A DNA stretch of 64,000 nt from 13-2-20CM-68-14 sp046733295 (GCA_046733295.1 JBKPOY010000015.1:1-64000); one strand, 5' to 3'; shown: positions 39,330 to 49,097, counted from the stretch's first letter. Numbers and translations: made by a program. Notes: generated from the sequence alone by a model not told the origin.

Positions 39330-41882
39330 TCACTCGTACTGCAGCGCCTCGAGAACATTCAGCCGCGACGCCCGCCTGGCGGGCGCGATGGCGGCAAGGA
39401 TGCCCGCGATCATCGCCGCGACCGTGAAGACCACGAGCGAGGCGACGGGCACGGAGAACGTGACGCCGTACTTGCCGAGGGCGTGCGTGACGGCCGCGGC
39501 AAGCATGATCCCGAGCGGTAGCCCGAGCGCGGCGCCGATTAGGGCCGTGATCACGCTCTCGTGGCGGACCATGCGCCGGGCCTGCCGCCGCGTCATTCCG
39601 ACCGCGCGCAGCATCCCCAGCTCGCGCGTCCGCTCGAAGACCGAGAGGACGAGCGTGTTGACCATCCCGAACAGGCTTACGACCACGCTCAAGGCGAGCA
39701 GGACGTAGAGCAGGTTCAGCATCGTGTCGATGAAGGACGACTGGCTCTTGACGTACTCCGCGTTCGTCTGAGCCTTCGCGTCCGGGAACGCCGCGAGCGC
39801 CTTGTCGACGCCGGCCTGAGTCGGCGAGCCCTCGATCAGCGCAAGCGAGTTCGACGGCCGCGGGAAGGTGCGGTCGAACGTCTCCTGCGAGATCACGACG
39901 CCTCCGAGAAGCTCCATTACGCGCGGAGGCTGGTAGACGCCGACGACCGTCAGCCGCACCGGCTTGCCGTTCGGGGCCCGGAGGGTGAACCGCTCGCCCA
40001 TGGCGAGGTCGTGCTTCTTCGCGAAGGCCTGCTTCACGATCGCGCCGCCGTTGCCCAGCTTGTCGAGCGTGGCGTCCGAGCCCTGCTTCCACTCGAAGTG
40101 GTAAAGACCGAGGATCGTCGCCGGATCGACGCCGTTGACGCCGACGTTGGCCGTGCCGATCTTGCCGCGGTCGGCGCGGATCGCCGAGACGCGCTCGACG
40201 CCCGGCGCCTTCGCGACGGCGAGTCCGGCGCCGGCCGGGAAGGCCGACCAGCCGTTCTGCGAGGTCACGACCCAGTCGGCCGTCACCTGGCCCTTCGTCG
40301 CCCGGTCGACCGACCCGTGAACGCCGTTGCCGAGCACTGCGACGAACGAGACGAGCGCGAGCCCGATCATCAGCGCCGCAGCCGTGGCCGCGGTGCGTGC
40401 CGGGTTGCGCGTCGCGTTGTCGGTCGCGAGCCGGCCCGCCGCGCCGCCGAGCCGCCTCGCCGGGATCCCGACGACCGAGGCCAGCGCCGTTACGAGCAGG
40501 GGAGCGAAGCCGGCGACCCCCAACAGCCCGAGCAGCGTCCCGCCTGCGAGCGCGAGCAGCGACTTGCCGGAGCCGAGGTGACCGCCCAGCGTCGCGTAGG
40601 CGATCAGCGCCGAGGCGATCCCGAAGAGCACGACGCCGGCGACGGGGCCGAGCCGCCTCTTTCGCGGGATCACGGCTCCCTCGCGCACCGCGGCGATCGG
40701 CGGCACCCGGGTTGCGCGCAGTGCGGGCACGAAGCCCGCGAGCACGGTTACGAGCACGCCGAGGATCAGCGAGACCACGAACGTCCGGGGCGCGTAGACG
40801 GCGGATGCCTCCGGCAGCGACAGACCGAGCGCGCCGAAGAGCGAGCTCAGCCCCTTCGCGAGCCCGAAGCCGAGGAACAGGCCGATCACGGAGGCGACGA
40901 GGCCGATCGCGAACGACTCGACCACCACCGAGCGGAGCACCTGGCGTCGCGAGGCGCCGAGCGTCCGCAGGGTCGCGAGCTCCCGCGTCCGCTGCGCGAC
41001 CGTGATCGAGAGGGTGTTGAAGATCACGAACGCGCCGACGAACAGCGCGATCCCGCCGAATCCGAGGAGGAACCCGCGGATGAACCTCATGAACGTGGAC
41101 ACGCCTTCCTTGTCCTGGTCGGCCTGCTCCGCCGCCGTCCGGACCTGCGCCGTCGCGGGCGCGACGGCCTTGAGCTCGCGGACGAGCTCGCCGGTGGAGA
41201 CGCCGGGCTTGGCCGCGACGGAGATCGAGGTGAAACCGTCCAGGGCGAGCAGATGCTGCGCCGTGGGAATCGAGAAGACCGCGATCGTGGCGCCGCCCAG
41301 CGACTTCACGTCGCCGTAGGTGGCGGTGCCGACGATCCGGAACCGCTTTTTCGGGCCGTTCGCCGATGCCGCGATGGTGTCGCCAGCGGCGAAGTCGTGC
41401 TTCTTCGCCGTCTCCGAATCGATCACGACCTCGTGTGGCCCGACGGCCCACCTGCCGGACTTCAGTTTCAACGGGTTGAACCGAGGCTGGGACGGATCGA
41501 CGCCGAAACCGAAGGTCGGGTTGCCGTTCGCCTGGATGGACGTGCCGTCGCGGTCGATCAGGTTGGCGTGCGTCGAGTCGCCGTTCAGGTCGATCAGCGA
41601 GCCGCTGGCGGCCTCGACGTCCGGCATCGTCTTGATCCGGTTCAGCAGCTCGCGAGACACCGTCGCGTTGCCGCTGTTTGAGTAGTCGACGAGCTTCTTG
41701 CCGCTGACGACCGCGTCGGTGTTGCTGTACGAGCTGGCGAAGATCGAGTCGAACGCCTTCGAGATGGTGTCGGTGAGGACGAAGCTGCCGCTCACCATCG
41801 CCACGCCGAGCACGATCGCAAACGCCGTCAGGACGGCGCGCAGCCGCCGAGCCGCGAGACCCTTGAGCGCGACGGCCGTCAT
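39330..41882 (-). CDS. ABC transporter permease, MacB/FtsX type
   Basis: The 850-residue product is a double-length FtsX permease: an N-terminal helix (LTAFAIVLGVAMVSGSFVL), a periplasmic MacB-like domain (about residues 45-250), three membrane helices, a linker with a second N-terminal helix, a second periplasmic domain (about 500-690), and three C-terminal helices. ARRASRLNVLEALQYE closes the protein, the typical C-terminus of these permeases. It exports lipoproteins, peptides or drugs with the neighbouring ATPase. The ATGA overlap with the ATPase gene shows coupling; a hairpin follows. Confidence 0.88.
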   Translation of the reverse strand: MTAVALKGLAARRLRAVLTAFAIVLGVAMVSGSFVLTDTISKAFDSIFASSYSNTDAVVSGKKLVDYSNSGNATVSRELLNRIKTMPDVEAASGSLIDLNGDSTHANLIDRDGTSIQANGNPTFGFGVDPSQPRFNPLKLKSGRWAVGPHEVVIDSETAKKHDFAAGDTIAASANGPKKRFRIVGTATYGDVKSLGGATIAVFSIPTAQHLLALDGFTSISVAAKPGVSTGELVRELKAVAPATAQVRTAAEQADQDKEGVSTFMRFIRGFLLGFGGIALFVGAFVIFNTLSITVAQRTRELATLRTLGASRRQVLRSVVVESFAIGLVASVIGLFLGFGLAKGLSSLFGALGLSLPEASAVYAPRTFVVSLILGVLVTVLAGFVPALRATRVPPIAAVREGAVIPRKRRLGPVAGVVLFGIASALIAYATLGGHLGSGKSLLALAGGTLLGLLGVAGFAPLLVTALASVVGIPARRLGGAAGRLATDNATRNPARTAATAAALMIGLALVSFVAVLGNGVHGSVDRATKGQVTADWVVTSQNGWSAFPAGAGLAVAKAPGVERVSAIRADRGKIGTANVGVNGVDPATILGLYHFEWKQGSDATLDKLGNGGAIVKQAFAKKHDLAMGERFTLRAPNGKPVRLTVVGVYQPPRVMELLGGVVISQETFDRTFPRPSNSLALIEGSPTQAGVDKALAAFPDAKAQTNAEYVKSQSSFIDTMLNLLYVLLALSVVVSLFGMVNTLVLSVFERTRELGMLRAVGMTRRQARRMVRHESVITALIGAALGLPLGIMLAAAVTHALGKYGVTFSVPVASLVVFTVAAMIAGILAAIAPARRASRLNVLEALQYE

Positions 41883-42661
41883 CGCCCCGTCACCTCCTGC
41901 ATGGCGGCGATGACCTCGGCGCCCTGCGACTCGATCTGATCCTTGACGATTCGGCCGTCCGCGATGAAGAGGATGCGGTCCGCCCGCGCCGCCGCCTTCG
42001 GGTCATGGGTGACCATGACGATCGTCTGGCCGAGCTCGTCTGCGGAGCGGCGGAGCAGGTTCAACACATCCTTGCTCGACGACGAGTCGAGGTTGCCCGT
42101 CGGCTCGTCCGCGAACAGGACAGCCGGGCGGGCGACGAGCGCCCGGGCGACCGCGACGCGCTGCTGCTGGCCGCCGGAGAGCTCCGCCGGCTTGTGCTTG
42201 CGGCGCTCCTGGATCCCGACGGCGTGCATGAGCTCCTCGATCCACACCTCGTCCGGCTTGCGGCCGGCCAGCGCGAGCGGCAGGAGGATGTTCTCCTCCG
42301 CCGTCAGCATCGGGAGCAGGTTGAAGAACTGGAAGACGAAGCCGATTTTCTCCCGGCGGAGGATCGTCAGCTTCTTGTCGCTGAGGCCCGTGATGTCGAC
42401 GCCGTCGACGAGGACGGTGCCCTCGGTGGGGCGGTCGAGCCCGGCGAGGATGTTCATCAGCGTGGATTTCCCGGAACCCGACGGGCCCATGATCGCCGTG
42501 ATCTGGCTCCGGGCGACGTCGAGCGAGACGCCGCGCAGAGCCTCGACGGCGGTCTCGCCCTCGCCGTAGCGCCGGACGAGGCCCGTGGCCGAGACGACCG
42601 CGGACGGGGCCTCGACGGTGGCTTCGGCTGGGATCTCGGCGGTGATCGTTGCTGCAGACAT
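41879..42661 (-). CDS. ABC transporter ATP-binding subunit, MacB/LolD type
   Basis: The 260-residue product has Walker A GPSGSGKST, Q-loop FVFQFFNLLP, signature LSGGQQQRVAVARAL, Walker B VLFADEPTGNLDS and H-loop VTHD, all canonical. The 34-residue Ala/Glu-rich N-terminal extension is unusual. ATG 42661 has AGAGGAGG upstream. It pairs with the FtsX-type permease (overlap ATGA). The promoter region upstream contains a 12-bp-spaced direct repeat, TTAGGGGTG. Confidence 0.92.
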   Translation of the reverse strand: MSAATITAEIPAEATVEAPSAVVSATGLVRRYGEGETAVEALRGVSLDVARSQITAIMGPSGSGKSTLMNILAGLDRPTEGTVLVDGVDITGLSDKKLTILRREKIGFVFQFFNLLPMLTAEENILLPLALAGRKPDEVWIEELMHAVGIQERRKHKPAELSGGQQQRVAVARALVARPAVLFADEPTGNLDSSSSKDVLNLLRRSADELGQTIVMVTHDPKAAARADRILFIADGRIVKDQIESQGAEVIAAMQEVTGR

Positions 42662-42742
42662 TCGGTGATTCCTCCTCTTCGCTGTGCCGTGGTTCGGCGT
42701 GTCTGCAGTGTCGGCCCCGCACCCCGGCATTCGCATCGGGGC

Positions 42743-42763
42743 CACCCCTAAACGCACCCCTAA
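42743..42763 (-). promoter_or_regulatory. Direct repeat upstream of the ABC exporter
   Basis: CACCCCTAA occurs twice with 12-bp period (42743-42751 and 42755-42763), that is TTAGGGGTG on the ABC strand, about 85-100 bp before the ATPase start. This spacing suits a response regulator dimer; which one is unknown. Confidence 0.35.
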
Positions 42764-42851
42764 GGTTTCAGGGCCCCGAGACGGTTCCGGGAGAACCAGG
42801 TGACTAAAATCGAGCCGTCAGAGCCGATTCGGGCCGGAAAAGGGTCGAAAA

Positions 42852-45800
42852 CTGAGCAAAACTCCACAACAGCTCCCCACGGGAACCGTCACCTTCCTGT
42901 TCACGGACATCGAGGGCTCGACGCGTCTGCTGAAAACCCTCGGGCGCGACCCCTACGGCGAAGTCCTGGCCACGCACAACCGGCTCCTGGCCGAGGCGTT
43001 CGCCTCCGCGGGCGGGATCGAGATCGACCGGAAGGGCGATTCGTTCTTCGCCGTGTTCGGGAGCGCGGCAGCCGCGGTGTCGGCCGCGGCGGCCGCTCAG
43101 ATCGCGCTCGCAGCCGAGGAATGGCCGGCCGACAGGCCCGTCCGAGTCCGCATGGGGATCCACACCGGCGAGGCGGCTGTCGGCAACGAAGGCTACGTCG
43201 GCTTCGCCGTGCATCAGGCGGCCCGGATCGGCGACATCGGTCATGGCGGCCAGGTTCTGCTCTCGAGCACCGCCGCGCGGCTCGTCGAGCACGAGCTCAC
43301 CGACGGCCTTGGCCTGCTCGACCTTGGGCCCACAAAGGTGCCGGACTTCGAGCGGCCGGAGCAGCTCTTCCAGCTCCTGATCCCTGGGTTGCCGGACGAG
43401 TTCCCCGAGCTGACTCATCGGATCCCCAAGGCCTCGCCGGGGGCCGCGCGCCGTTCGACCGGCTCGACGCTGCTCGAGCGCGATGCGGAGGTGGCGGCGA
43501 TTCGTGCCGTCGTCGAATACGCGCGCGAGGGCGCGGGCCGTCTGGTGGCTATCGAGGGGAGCGCCGGCATGGGGAAGACGCGGCTCGTCGCCGAAGCGCG
43601 GGCGGCCGCCGAGGAGGCAGGCTTCCAGCTCCTCTTCGCGCGCAGCTCGGAGCTCGAGCAGGACTTCGCCTACTGCGTCATGCGCCAGCTTTTCGAACCG
43701 CTGCTCGCCGCAGTCGATCCCCGGGAGCGCGACGAGCTCTTCTCCGGGGCGGCGTCGCTCGTCGAGCGGTTGTTCGACGACGCGCAGCTCGAGGCCGAGA
43801 GCGGCGACGTCTCCTTCGGGATCCTCCACGGCCTGTACTGGCTGACCGCGAACGTCGCCCAGCGCCGGCCGACGCTGATCGCGATCGACGACCTGCACTG
43901 GACGGACGGGCCGTCCTTGCGCTGGCTGATGTACCTAGCCCACCGGCTCGAGGGCCTCCCGCTCGCAGTCGTAGTGGGCCTCCGCCCGCCGGAGCAGAGC
44001 CAACAGACCGAGCTCCTGACCGAGCTCGTCGCCGATCCCGCGGCGATGCTGATCCGGCCGGCGGCACTCGGGATCGACTCGATCACGCAGCTGGCCAGCG
44101 AGCGCTTCGGCCGTCAGCCCGACCGGGCCTTCGCCGAGGCGTGCCTGGCCGCGACGGGCGGCAATCCGCTCTTCGTGCGCGCGTTGGTGGACACGCTGCA
44201 CAACGAGGGTGCCGAGCCCGTGGCCGCGAACGCGGATCGCGTCGTCGAGATCGGGCCCGAGTCGGTGAGCCGGGCCGTCTCGTTGCGCCTCGCGCGCATG
44301 CCCGCCGAGGCGAAGGCCTTCGTCAGGGCCGTCGCCATCCTCGGCGACGGCACGCAGTCGCGCCACGCGGCGGCGCTGGCCGGGCTCGATCTCGACGTTG
44401 CCTCACATGCCGCGACGTCGCTCGCGCGCGCCGACCTCCTGCGCCTGCGGACGCCCGAGGTTGAGTTCTCGCACCCCGTGGTCCGTGCGGCGGTCTATGA
44501 GACGATCGACCCCGCCGACCGTGTCGCTCTCCACCGCCAGGCGGCCGAGCAGATCCTGCTCGCCGGCGGAGCCCCGGAGCGGGCCGCGGGCCACCTCGAG
44601 CTGGTGCCCCCGCGGGGCGATCGCTTCGTCGTCCAGACCCTGCGCGAGGCCGCCTCGCGCTCGCTCTCGCGCGGCGCGCCGGATGCGGCCGTCACGTATC
44701 TCCGCCGAGCCCTCGAGGAGCCGCCGGACGTCTCCGACCGCGTCGAGACGCTCACCGAGCTCGGGCTCGCCGAGCGCCGCGTCGACGTCGGGGCCGGAGC
44801 CGCACACCTCCAGGAGGCGCTTCGGGAGGTCGAGGACCCGGTCTGGCGGGCCCGCATCGGCCTCGAGCTGGGACGGTCGCTCTTCCGCCTCAACCGCGGG
44901 CCCGAGGCCGTGCCCGTGTTCGACGACGCGCTCCGCGGCCTCGAGGACGGCCCGGCCGACCTGCGCAACATGCTCGAGGCGGAGCTGATCAACTCCGCCG
45001 GGTTCGACCCCGACGTGATCGAGATCGCCGACCAGCGGATCGCCGCCGTGGACGAGAGCGCCCTGGAAGGGGAGCTCGGGCGGGCGGTGATGCTCGCGAC
45101 GCTCAGGTACTTCGACGCGCGCCGCGGCTGCAACCGCGGGGCGGTCGCGCAGCTCGGCGAGCCCGCGCTGATCCACGCGCTGATCGAGAGCACGCCCTCG
45201 GTCGCGATCTCGTGCGCCGCGACGGCCCTGATGTACGCCGAGGACGACGATGCGACGGACAGGTTCTTCGACGTGATCCTGCGCTCGTCGAAGGAGCGGG
45301 GCGAGCTGGTGACGCTCTCGAACATGCTCTGCTTCCGCGGCCTGACGTCGGCCCAGCGCGGCGACCTCGAGTCCGCGATCCACGATCTGCGCGAGTCGGA
45401 CGAGCTCGTGTCGTACCTGCCGACCCAGCAGGGCGCGATCTACTACCACTCGTATCTCGCCGACGTGCTGACGAACCGGGGCGAGGTCGACGAGGCGGAG
45501 GCGACGCTCGCCGAGCTCGGGGTACCCGACGACGTGCCCCACAGCGGTCACATGATCTTCTTCCTGGGCGCACGCGGCTGGGTGCGGCTCGCGCGGCGTG
45601 ACCTTGAGGGCGCCCGGGCCGACTTCGACCTGCTGGGTCGCTACATGGAGTCGTTCGGGATGCGGAACCCGGCGATGCTGGCGTGGCGCTCCCACCTCGC
45701 GCTCGCGCTGTTGGCGCTCGACCGACGGGACGAGGCGCGGGAGCTCGCGCGGGAGGAGGTCGAGATCGCCCGCGAGTGGGGGGCGCCGCGCCCGATCGGT

Positions 45801-46289
45801 GTCGCGCTGCGGGCCCAGGGCCTCGCGGAGGGTGGAGAGGCCGGGATCGCGACCCTGCGGGAGTCGCGCCGGGTGCTCGAAGGCTCCTCTGCGAAGCTCG
45901 AGCTCGCGCGGACGATCGTCGAGCTCGGCGCGGCCTTGCGCCGCGGCAACGAGCGTGCCGAGGCGCGCGAGCTGCTCCGCCAGGGCCTCGACCTGGCCGT
46001 TCGCGCGGGATCGGAGCCGCTTGTCGAGCAGGCGCAGACCGAGCTTGCCGCCACGGGCGCCCGGCCGCGCAAGCTCGTGCTGAGCGGCGCCGAGTCGCTG
46101 ACGCCGAGCGAGCGGCGAGTCGCTGAGATGGCAGCTGAGAACATGACGAACAAGGACATCGCTCAAGCCCTGTTCGTGACGACCAAGACGGTCGAGGTGC
46201 ATCTGAGCAACGTCTACCGCAAGCTCGGGATCGGCTCGCGCCAGCAGCTCGGCGACGCGCTCGGCGTGACCGCCCAGGCCGCAGGCTAG
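42852..46289 (+). CDS. Cyclase-STAND ATPase-TPR protein with C-terminal LuxR domain
   Basis: Read from CTG 42852, since no ATG/GTG/TTG lies in frame between the stop at 42801 and the middle of the cyclase domain; AAAAGGG lies 7 nt upstream. The product is 1145 residues. The class III cyclase domain (about residues 10-180) has FLFTDIEGSTRLL, KGDSFFAVFGSA and RMGIHTGEA. A STAND/AAA ATPase follows with GSAGMGKTR (about 235), IAIDDLHWTDG and an AAA lid. A TPR-like region reaches about 1060. The C-terminal HTH_LuxR (about 1080-1143: LTPSERRVAEMAAENMTNK, VEVHLSNVYRKLG) binds DNA. It is thus a transcriptional regulator with signalling input. It is followed at once by pdxS. Confidence 0.85.
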   Translation: MSKTPQQLPTGTVTFLFTDIEGSTRLLKTLGRDPYGEVLATHNRLLAEAFASAGGIEIDRKGDSFFAVFGSAAAAVSAAAAAQIALAAEEWPADRPVRVRMGIHTGEAAVGNEGYVGFAVHQAARIGDIGHGGQVLLSSTAARLVEHELTDGLGLLDLGPTKVPDFERPEQLFQLLIPGLPDEFPELTHRIPKASPGAARRSTGSTLLERDAEVAAIRAVVEYAREGAGRLVAIEGSAGMGKTRLVAEARAAAEEAGFQLLFARSSELEQDFAYCVMRQLFEPLLAAVDPRERDELFSGAASLVERLFDDAQLEAESGDVSFGILHGLYWLTANVAQRRPTLIAIDDLHWTDGPSLRWLMYLAHRLEGLPLAVVVGLRPPEQSQQTELLTELVADPAAMLIRPAALGIDSITQLASERFGRQPDRAFAEACLAATGGNPLFVRALVDTLHNEGAEPVAANADRVVEIGPESVSRAVSLRLARMPAEAKAFVRAVAILGDGTQSRHAAALAGLDLDVASHAATSLARADLLRLRTPEVEFSHPVVRAAVYETIDPADRVALHRQAAEQILLAGGAPERAAGHLELVPPRGDRFVVQTLREAASRSLSRGAPDAAVTYLRRALEEPPDVSDRVETLTELGLAERRVDVGAGAAHLQEALREVEDPVWRARIGLELGRSLFRLNRGPEAVPVFDDALRGLEDGPADLRNMLEAELINSAGFDPDVIEIADQRIAAVDESALEGELGRAVMLATLRYFDARRGCNRGAVAQLGEPALIHALIESTPSVAISCAATALMYAEDDDATDRFFDVILRSSKERGELVTLSNMLCFRGLTSAQRGDLESAIHDLRESDELVSYLPTQQGAIYYHSYLADVLTNRGEVDEAEATLAELGVPDDVPHSGHMIFFLGARGWVRLARRDLEGARADFDLLGRYMESFGMRNPAMLAWRSHLALALLALDRRDEARELAREEVEIAREWGAPRPIGVALRAQGLAEGGEAGIATLRESRRVLEGSSAKLELARTIVELGAALRRGNERAEARELLRQGLDLAVRAGSEPLVEQAQTELAATGARPRKLVLSGAESLTPSERRVAEMAAENMTNKDIAQALFVTTKTVEVHLSNVYRKLGIGSRQQLGDALGVTAQAAG

Positions 46290-46292
46290 AAT
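46287..46292 (+). promoter_or_regulatory. TAGAAT -10 box of pdxS
   Basis: TAGAAT overlaps the stop codon of the cyclase gene and ends 6 nt before the pdxS ATG at 46299. pdxS is therefore probably transcribed leaderless from its own promoter. Confidence 0.55.
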
Positions 46293-46298
46293 CGCTGC

Positions 46299-47183
46299 AT
46301 GGCCGAAGTCGGCACGATGCGCGTCAAGGGCGGCCTGGCCGAGATGCTGAAAGGCGGCGTGATCATGGACGTCACGACCGCCGAGCAGGCGCGCATCGCG
46401 GAGGACGCCGGTGCAGTCGCCGTGATGGCGCTCGAGCGTGTTCCCGCCGACATCCGCGCCGAGGGCGGTGTCGCGCGCATGGCCGATCCGGACAAGATCC
46501 GGGAGATCCAGGAGAACGTGACGATCCCGGTGATGGCCAAGGCCCGCATCGGCCACTTCGTCGAGGCGCAGATCCTCGAGGCGCTCGAGGTCGACTACAT
46601 CGACGAGAGCGAGGTTCTGACGCCGGCGGACACTGCCAACCACATCGACAAGTGGAGCTTCACGGTGCCGTTCGTCTGCGGCTGCACGAACCTCGGCGAG
46701 GCGCTCCGCCGGATCTCCGAGGGAGCCGCGATGATCCGCACGAAGGGGGAGGCGGGGACCGGCGACATCGTCAACGCCGTCACCCATATGCGCGCGGTCT
46801 TCGGCGGCATTCGCAGGCTCGGCTCCCTGCGCGAGGACGAGCTCTACGGCGAGGCCAAGAATCTCCAGGCACCCGTCGAGCTCGTGCAGTGGGTGGCCCA
46901 GCACGGCCGACTGCCCGTCGTGACCTTTACCGCCGGCGGGATCGCGACCCCGGCCGACGCCGCGCTCTGCATGCAGCTCGGCGCCGACGGCGTCTTTGTC
47001 GGCTCGGGGATCTTCAAGTCGGACAACCCGTCGGAGCGTGGGAAGGCGATCGTGGAGGCGACTACGCACTACCGCGACGCCGACGTGCTCGCCAGGGTCT
47101 CACAGGGCCTCGGCGACGCGATGAGCGGCCTGTCGGCGGCGGCCCTCTCGCCCGAAGACCTGCTCGAGACGCGCGGCTGGTAG
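46299..47183 (+). CDS. pdxS: Pyridoxal 5'-phosphate synthase subunit PdxS
   Basis: The 294-residue product is a full-length TIM-barrel PdxS: AEMLKGGVIMDV near the N-terminus, VMALERVPADIR, VPVMAKARIGHFVEA (catalytic lysine), MIRTKGEAGTGD and AGGIATPADAALCMQLGADGVFVGSG (phosphate loop). It makes PLP from ribose 5-phosphate, glyceraldehyde 3-phosphate and ammonia supplied by PdxT. PdxT here is about 4 kb away rather than directly next to it. It is a cytoplasmic dodecamer in known cases. Confidence 0.95.
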   Translation: MAEVGTMRVKGGLAEMLKGGVIMDVTTAEQARIAEDAGAVAVMALERVPADIRAEGGVARMADPDKIREIQENVTIPVMAKARIGHFVEAQILEALEVDYIDESEVLTPADTANHIDKWSFTVPFVCGCTNLGEALRRISEGAAMIRTKGEAGTGDIVNAVTHMRAVFGGIRRLGSLREDELYGEAKNLQAPVELVQWVAQHGRLPVVTFTAGGIATPADAALCMQLGADGVFVGSGIFKSDNPSERGKAIVEATTHYRDADVLARVSQGLGDAMSGLSAAALSPEDLLETRGW

Positions 47184-47190
47184 CGGCCTT

Positions 47191-48684
47191 CTAACGAAGG
47201 AGCGGCTCGACGCGGGCCTCGAGCTCGGTGCGATGCTCGTTGCCGTCGAACGCGTGCAGGGGGTGGGAGGCCAGGAGGTGCTCGTCCACCCGTCCGCTCC
47301 GGCGGACATAGAGGACGGGGACGATCTTGCCACCGCCGTCAATTTCGACCGCCGCCGCGGCCGCGTCTGGACCGGCGGCGTCCACGAAGTGGGTGAGCGG
47401 GACGATCCCCTCGTCGTGGATGCCATCCGGGCCGAACGACACTGCGCGGGCCAGGTAGCCCTTCTGGATCCAGAGGTCCGGCGCCCGCGCCAGCTCGTCG
47501 AGCAGAAACGGGACGACGTCGCTTCGCTCGAGACGACGCCGCTCGGCGGTGATCCCGAAGTGCTTCTCTGCCAGGTGCCTCACCAGAACGCGCGCGTTGT
47601 AGCGAAAACCGTTGACTGAGGTCGAGTTCGCGGCGGCGCCGTGTTTGGTCATGCCCGGCGAGCCCTGCGTCGCGTTGCCGGCGAAATAGACGCCCGGGGC
47701 CGAGACGCTCTCCCAGAAGGGCGTCTGCGCAGGGATCCGACCGTCCGCGACCGTCGACAGCTCGAGGCCGGCCAGCGGCTCGAGCGGGACCCGGAACCCG
47801 GTCGCGACAATCACGTCGTCGCCCTCCAGCGCGAGCTTGCCCGCCCAGGTGGTCCCGTCCGCGTGAACGCGGAAGCCGCGCTCCGAGCGCTCGATGCGCT
47901 CGATCGCCGCGTCGACGACGTACGTGCCCGAGCCCCCGCGGACGTACTCGTCGTACGGCTGGAGGTAGCGGACGCGTAGGGCCGAGAGCGCGAGCACGGC
48001 CGTCTGCACCGGCCGTGGCGAAACGAGCGAGATCTGCTTCGCCCAGGGCAGGAGGCCGTGTGCGACCTCGAACCCCGAATTCCGCTTGCCGACGATGACG
48101 ACTCGCTTGCCGTCGTAGTCGGAGGGGTCGCCCGTATCCACGTAGTGGCGCGCCGCCTCGACGCCCGGAAGCGGTGGGATCCACGGCTCGGTCACGCCCA
48201 GCGCGAACACGGCCGCACGGCACCGGTATTCGCCGTCCGACGTCTCCAGCACCAGCGACTCGTCCTCGCGGCGGGCCCGCTCGAGGGTGCAGCCGTAGCG
48301 GACCCGCACGCCGGCACGCTCGACGAAGGCCCGCAGCGCGGCCTCCATCTCCGCGCGTGCCGGGACGTCGAAGCTGCGGTCCATGAAGTCCGGCATCAGC
48401 GACCGGTGCCCGGGCTCCTCGCCGAGGAGCGAGTTGTGGTCGTACCACTCGTATTCCCGCGTGGTTCGCTCGACCGGGGCCTGCGGCTTCGTCCAGCTGA
48501 TGAGACGCTGGAACACGGGGAACGACCGGAACATGCCGGCGGGCTCCTGGTCGCGAGAGATGACGGCGAAGCGCCGGATGCCGGAACGCTCGAGGTAGTA
48601 GGCCGTCTGCAATCCGCCCGGCCCGCTGCCCACGACGACCACGTCGTAGTCCCCGGGCGGGAACGGGCGCTCTACCGCTGCCAC
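47191..48684 (-). CDS. FAD/NAD(P)-binding flavoprotein
   Basis: The 497-residue product from GTG 48684 has an N-terminal VVVGSGPGGLQTAYYLERSG dinucleotide motif and a second, VVIVGKRNSGFEVAHGL (residues about 160-180), for NAD(P). The rest resembles flavin monooxygenase/thioredoxin-reductase-like oxidoreductases, with IVATGFRVPLEPL and YFAGNAT as a third FAD block. It lacks CxxC, so it is not a thioredoxin reductase. Its start overlaps the stop of the cNMP-binding gene by 13 bp, so they are expressed together; cyclic nucleotide control is inference. Substrate unknown. Confidence 0.8.
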   Translation of the reverse strand: MAAVERPFPPGDYDVVVVGSGPGGLQTAYYLERSGIRRFAVISRDQEPAGMFRSFPVFQRLISWTKPQAPVERTTREYEWYDHNSLLGEEPGHRSLMPDFMDRSFDVPARAEMEAALRAFVERAGVRVRYGCTLERARREDESLVLETSDGEYRCRAAVFALGVTEPWIPPLPGVEAARHYVDTGDPSDYDGKRVVIVGKRNSGFEVAHGLLPWAKQISLVSPRPVQTAVLALSALRVRYLQPYDEYVRGGSGTYVVDAAIERIERSERGFRVHADGTTWAGKLALEGDDVIVATGFRVPLEPLAGLELSTVADGRIPAQTPFWESVSAPGVYFAGNATQGSPGMTKHGAAANSTSVNGFRYNARVLVRHLAEKHFGITAERRRLERSDVVPFLLDELARAPDLWIQKGYLARAVSFGPDGIHDEGIVPLTHFVDAAGPDAAAAAVEIDGGGKIVPVLYVRRSGRVDEHLLASHPLHAFDGNEHRTELEARVEPLLR

Positions 48685-49097
48685 TCGTTCGCCGAGCGCA
48701 GACGGCGAGCCTCGGCCTGGAGCATCCGGAACATCACCTGCGGATGCTCGAGCAAGAAGCCCTGGAGCTCGACGCCCGGAATGGTCAGGCAACGCAGCAG
48801 GCTTGCGGCGACGATGTCGGCCGTCGGGGCGTCGCCGGTGAGGGCGGCGACCTCACCGAAGAACTCGCCCCGCCCGAGCCGGGCGCGCTCCTCGCCGTTG
48901 ATGAGGACCTGTGCCTCACCGTCGAGGATCAGGAAGAAGCGGCCGCCCGTCATTCCCTGGCGAAGGACGCGCTGTCCCTCCGCGAACACCTCCTCGCCGA
49001 CGGTATGCGCCACCTCCTCGAGCTGGGGGTGCGTCAGGTCGGCGAACAGGCTCAGCTGCGCGAGCGAGTCGACGACGTTTCTCGCCTCGGTGGCCAC
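48672..49097 (-). CDS. Cyclic nucleotide-binding (CRP-like sensor) protein without DNA-binding domain
   Basis: The 141-residue product is a cNMP-binding domain: LFADLTHPQLEEVAHTVGEE at the N-terminus, GGRFFLILDGEAQVLIN, and the phosphate-binding cassette GEFFGEVAALTGDAPTADIVA; a helix at the end (MLQAEARRLRSANEW) lacks HTH features. GTG 49097 follows a TACGCT box by 6 nt. It overlaps the flavoprotein gene by 13 bp, so it may be a regulatory subunit for it. Three cyclase proteins in the window could supply the nucleotide, but the match is not shown. Confidence 0.8.
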   Translation of the reverse strand: MATEARNVVDSLAQLSLFADLTHPQLEEVAHTVGEEVFAEGQRVLRQGMTGGRFFLILDGEAQVLINGEERARLGRGEFFGEVAALTGDAPTADIVAASLLRCLTIPGVELQGFLLEHPQVMFRMLQAEARRLRSANEWQR

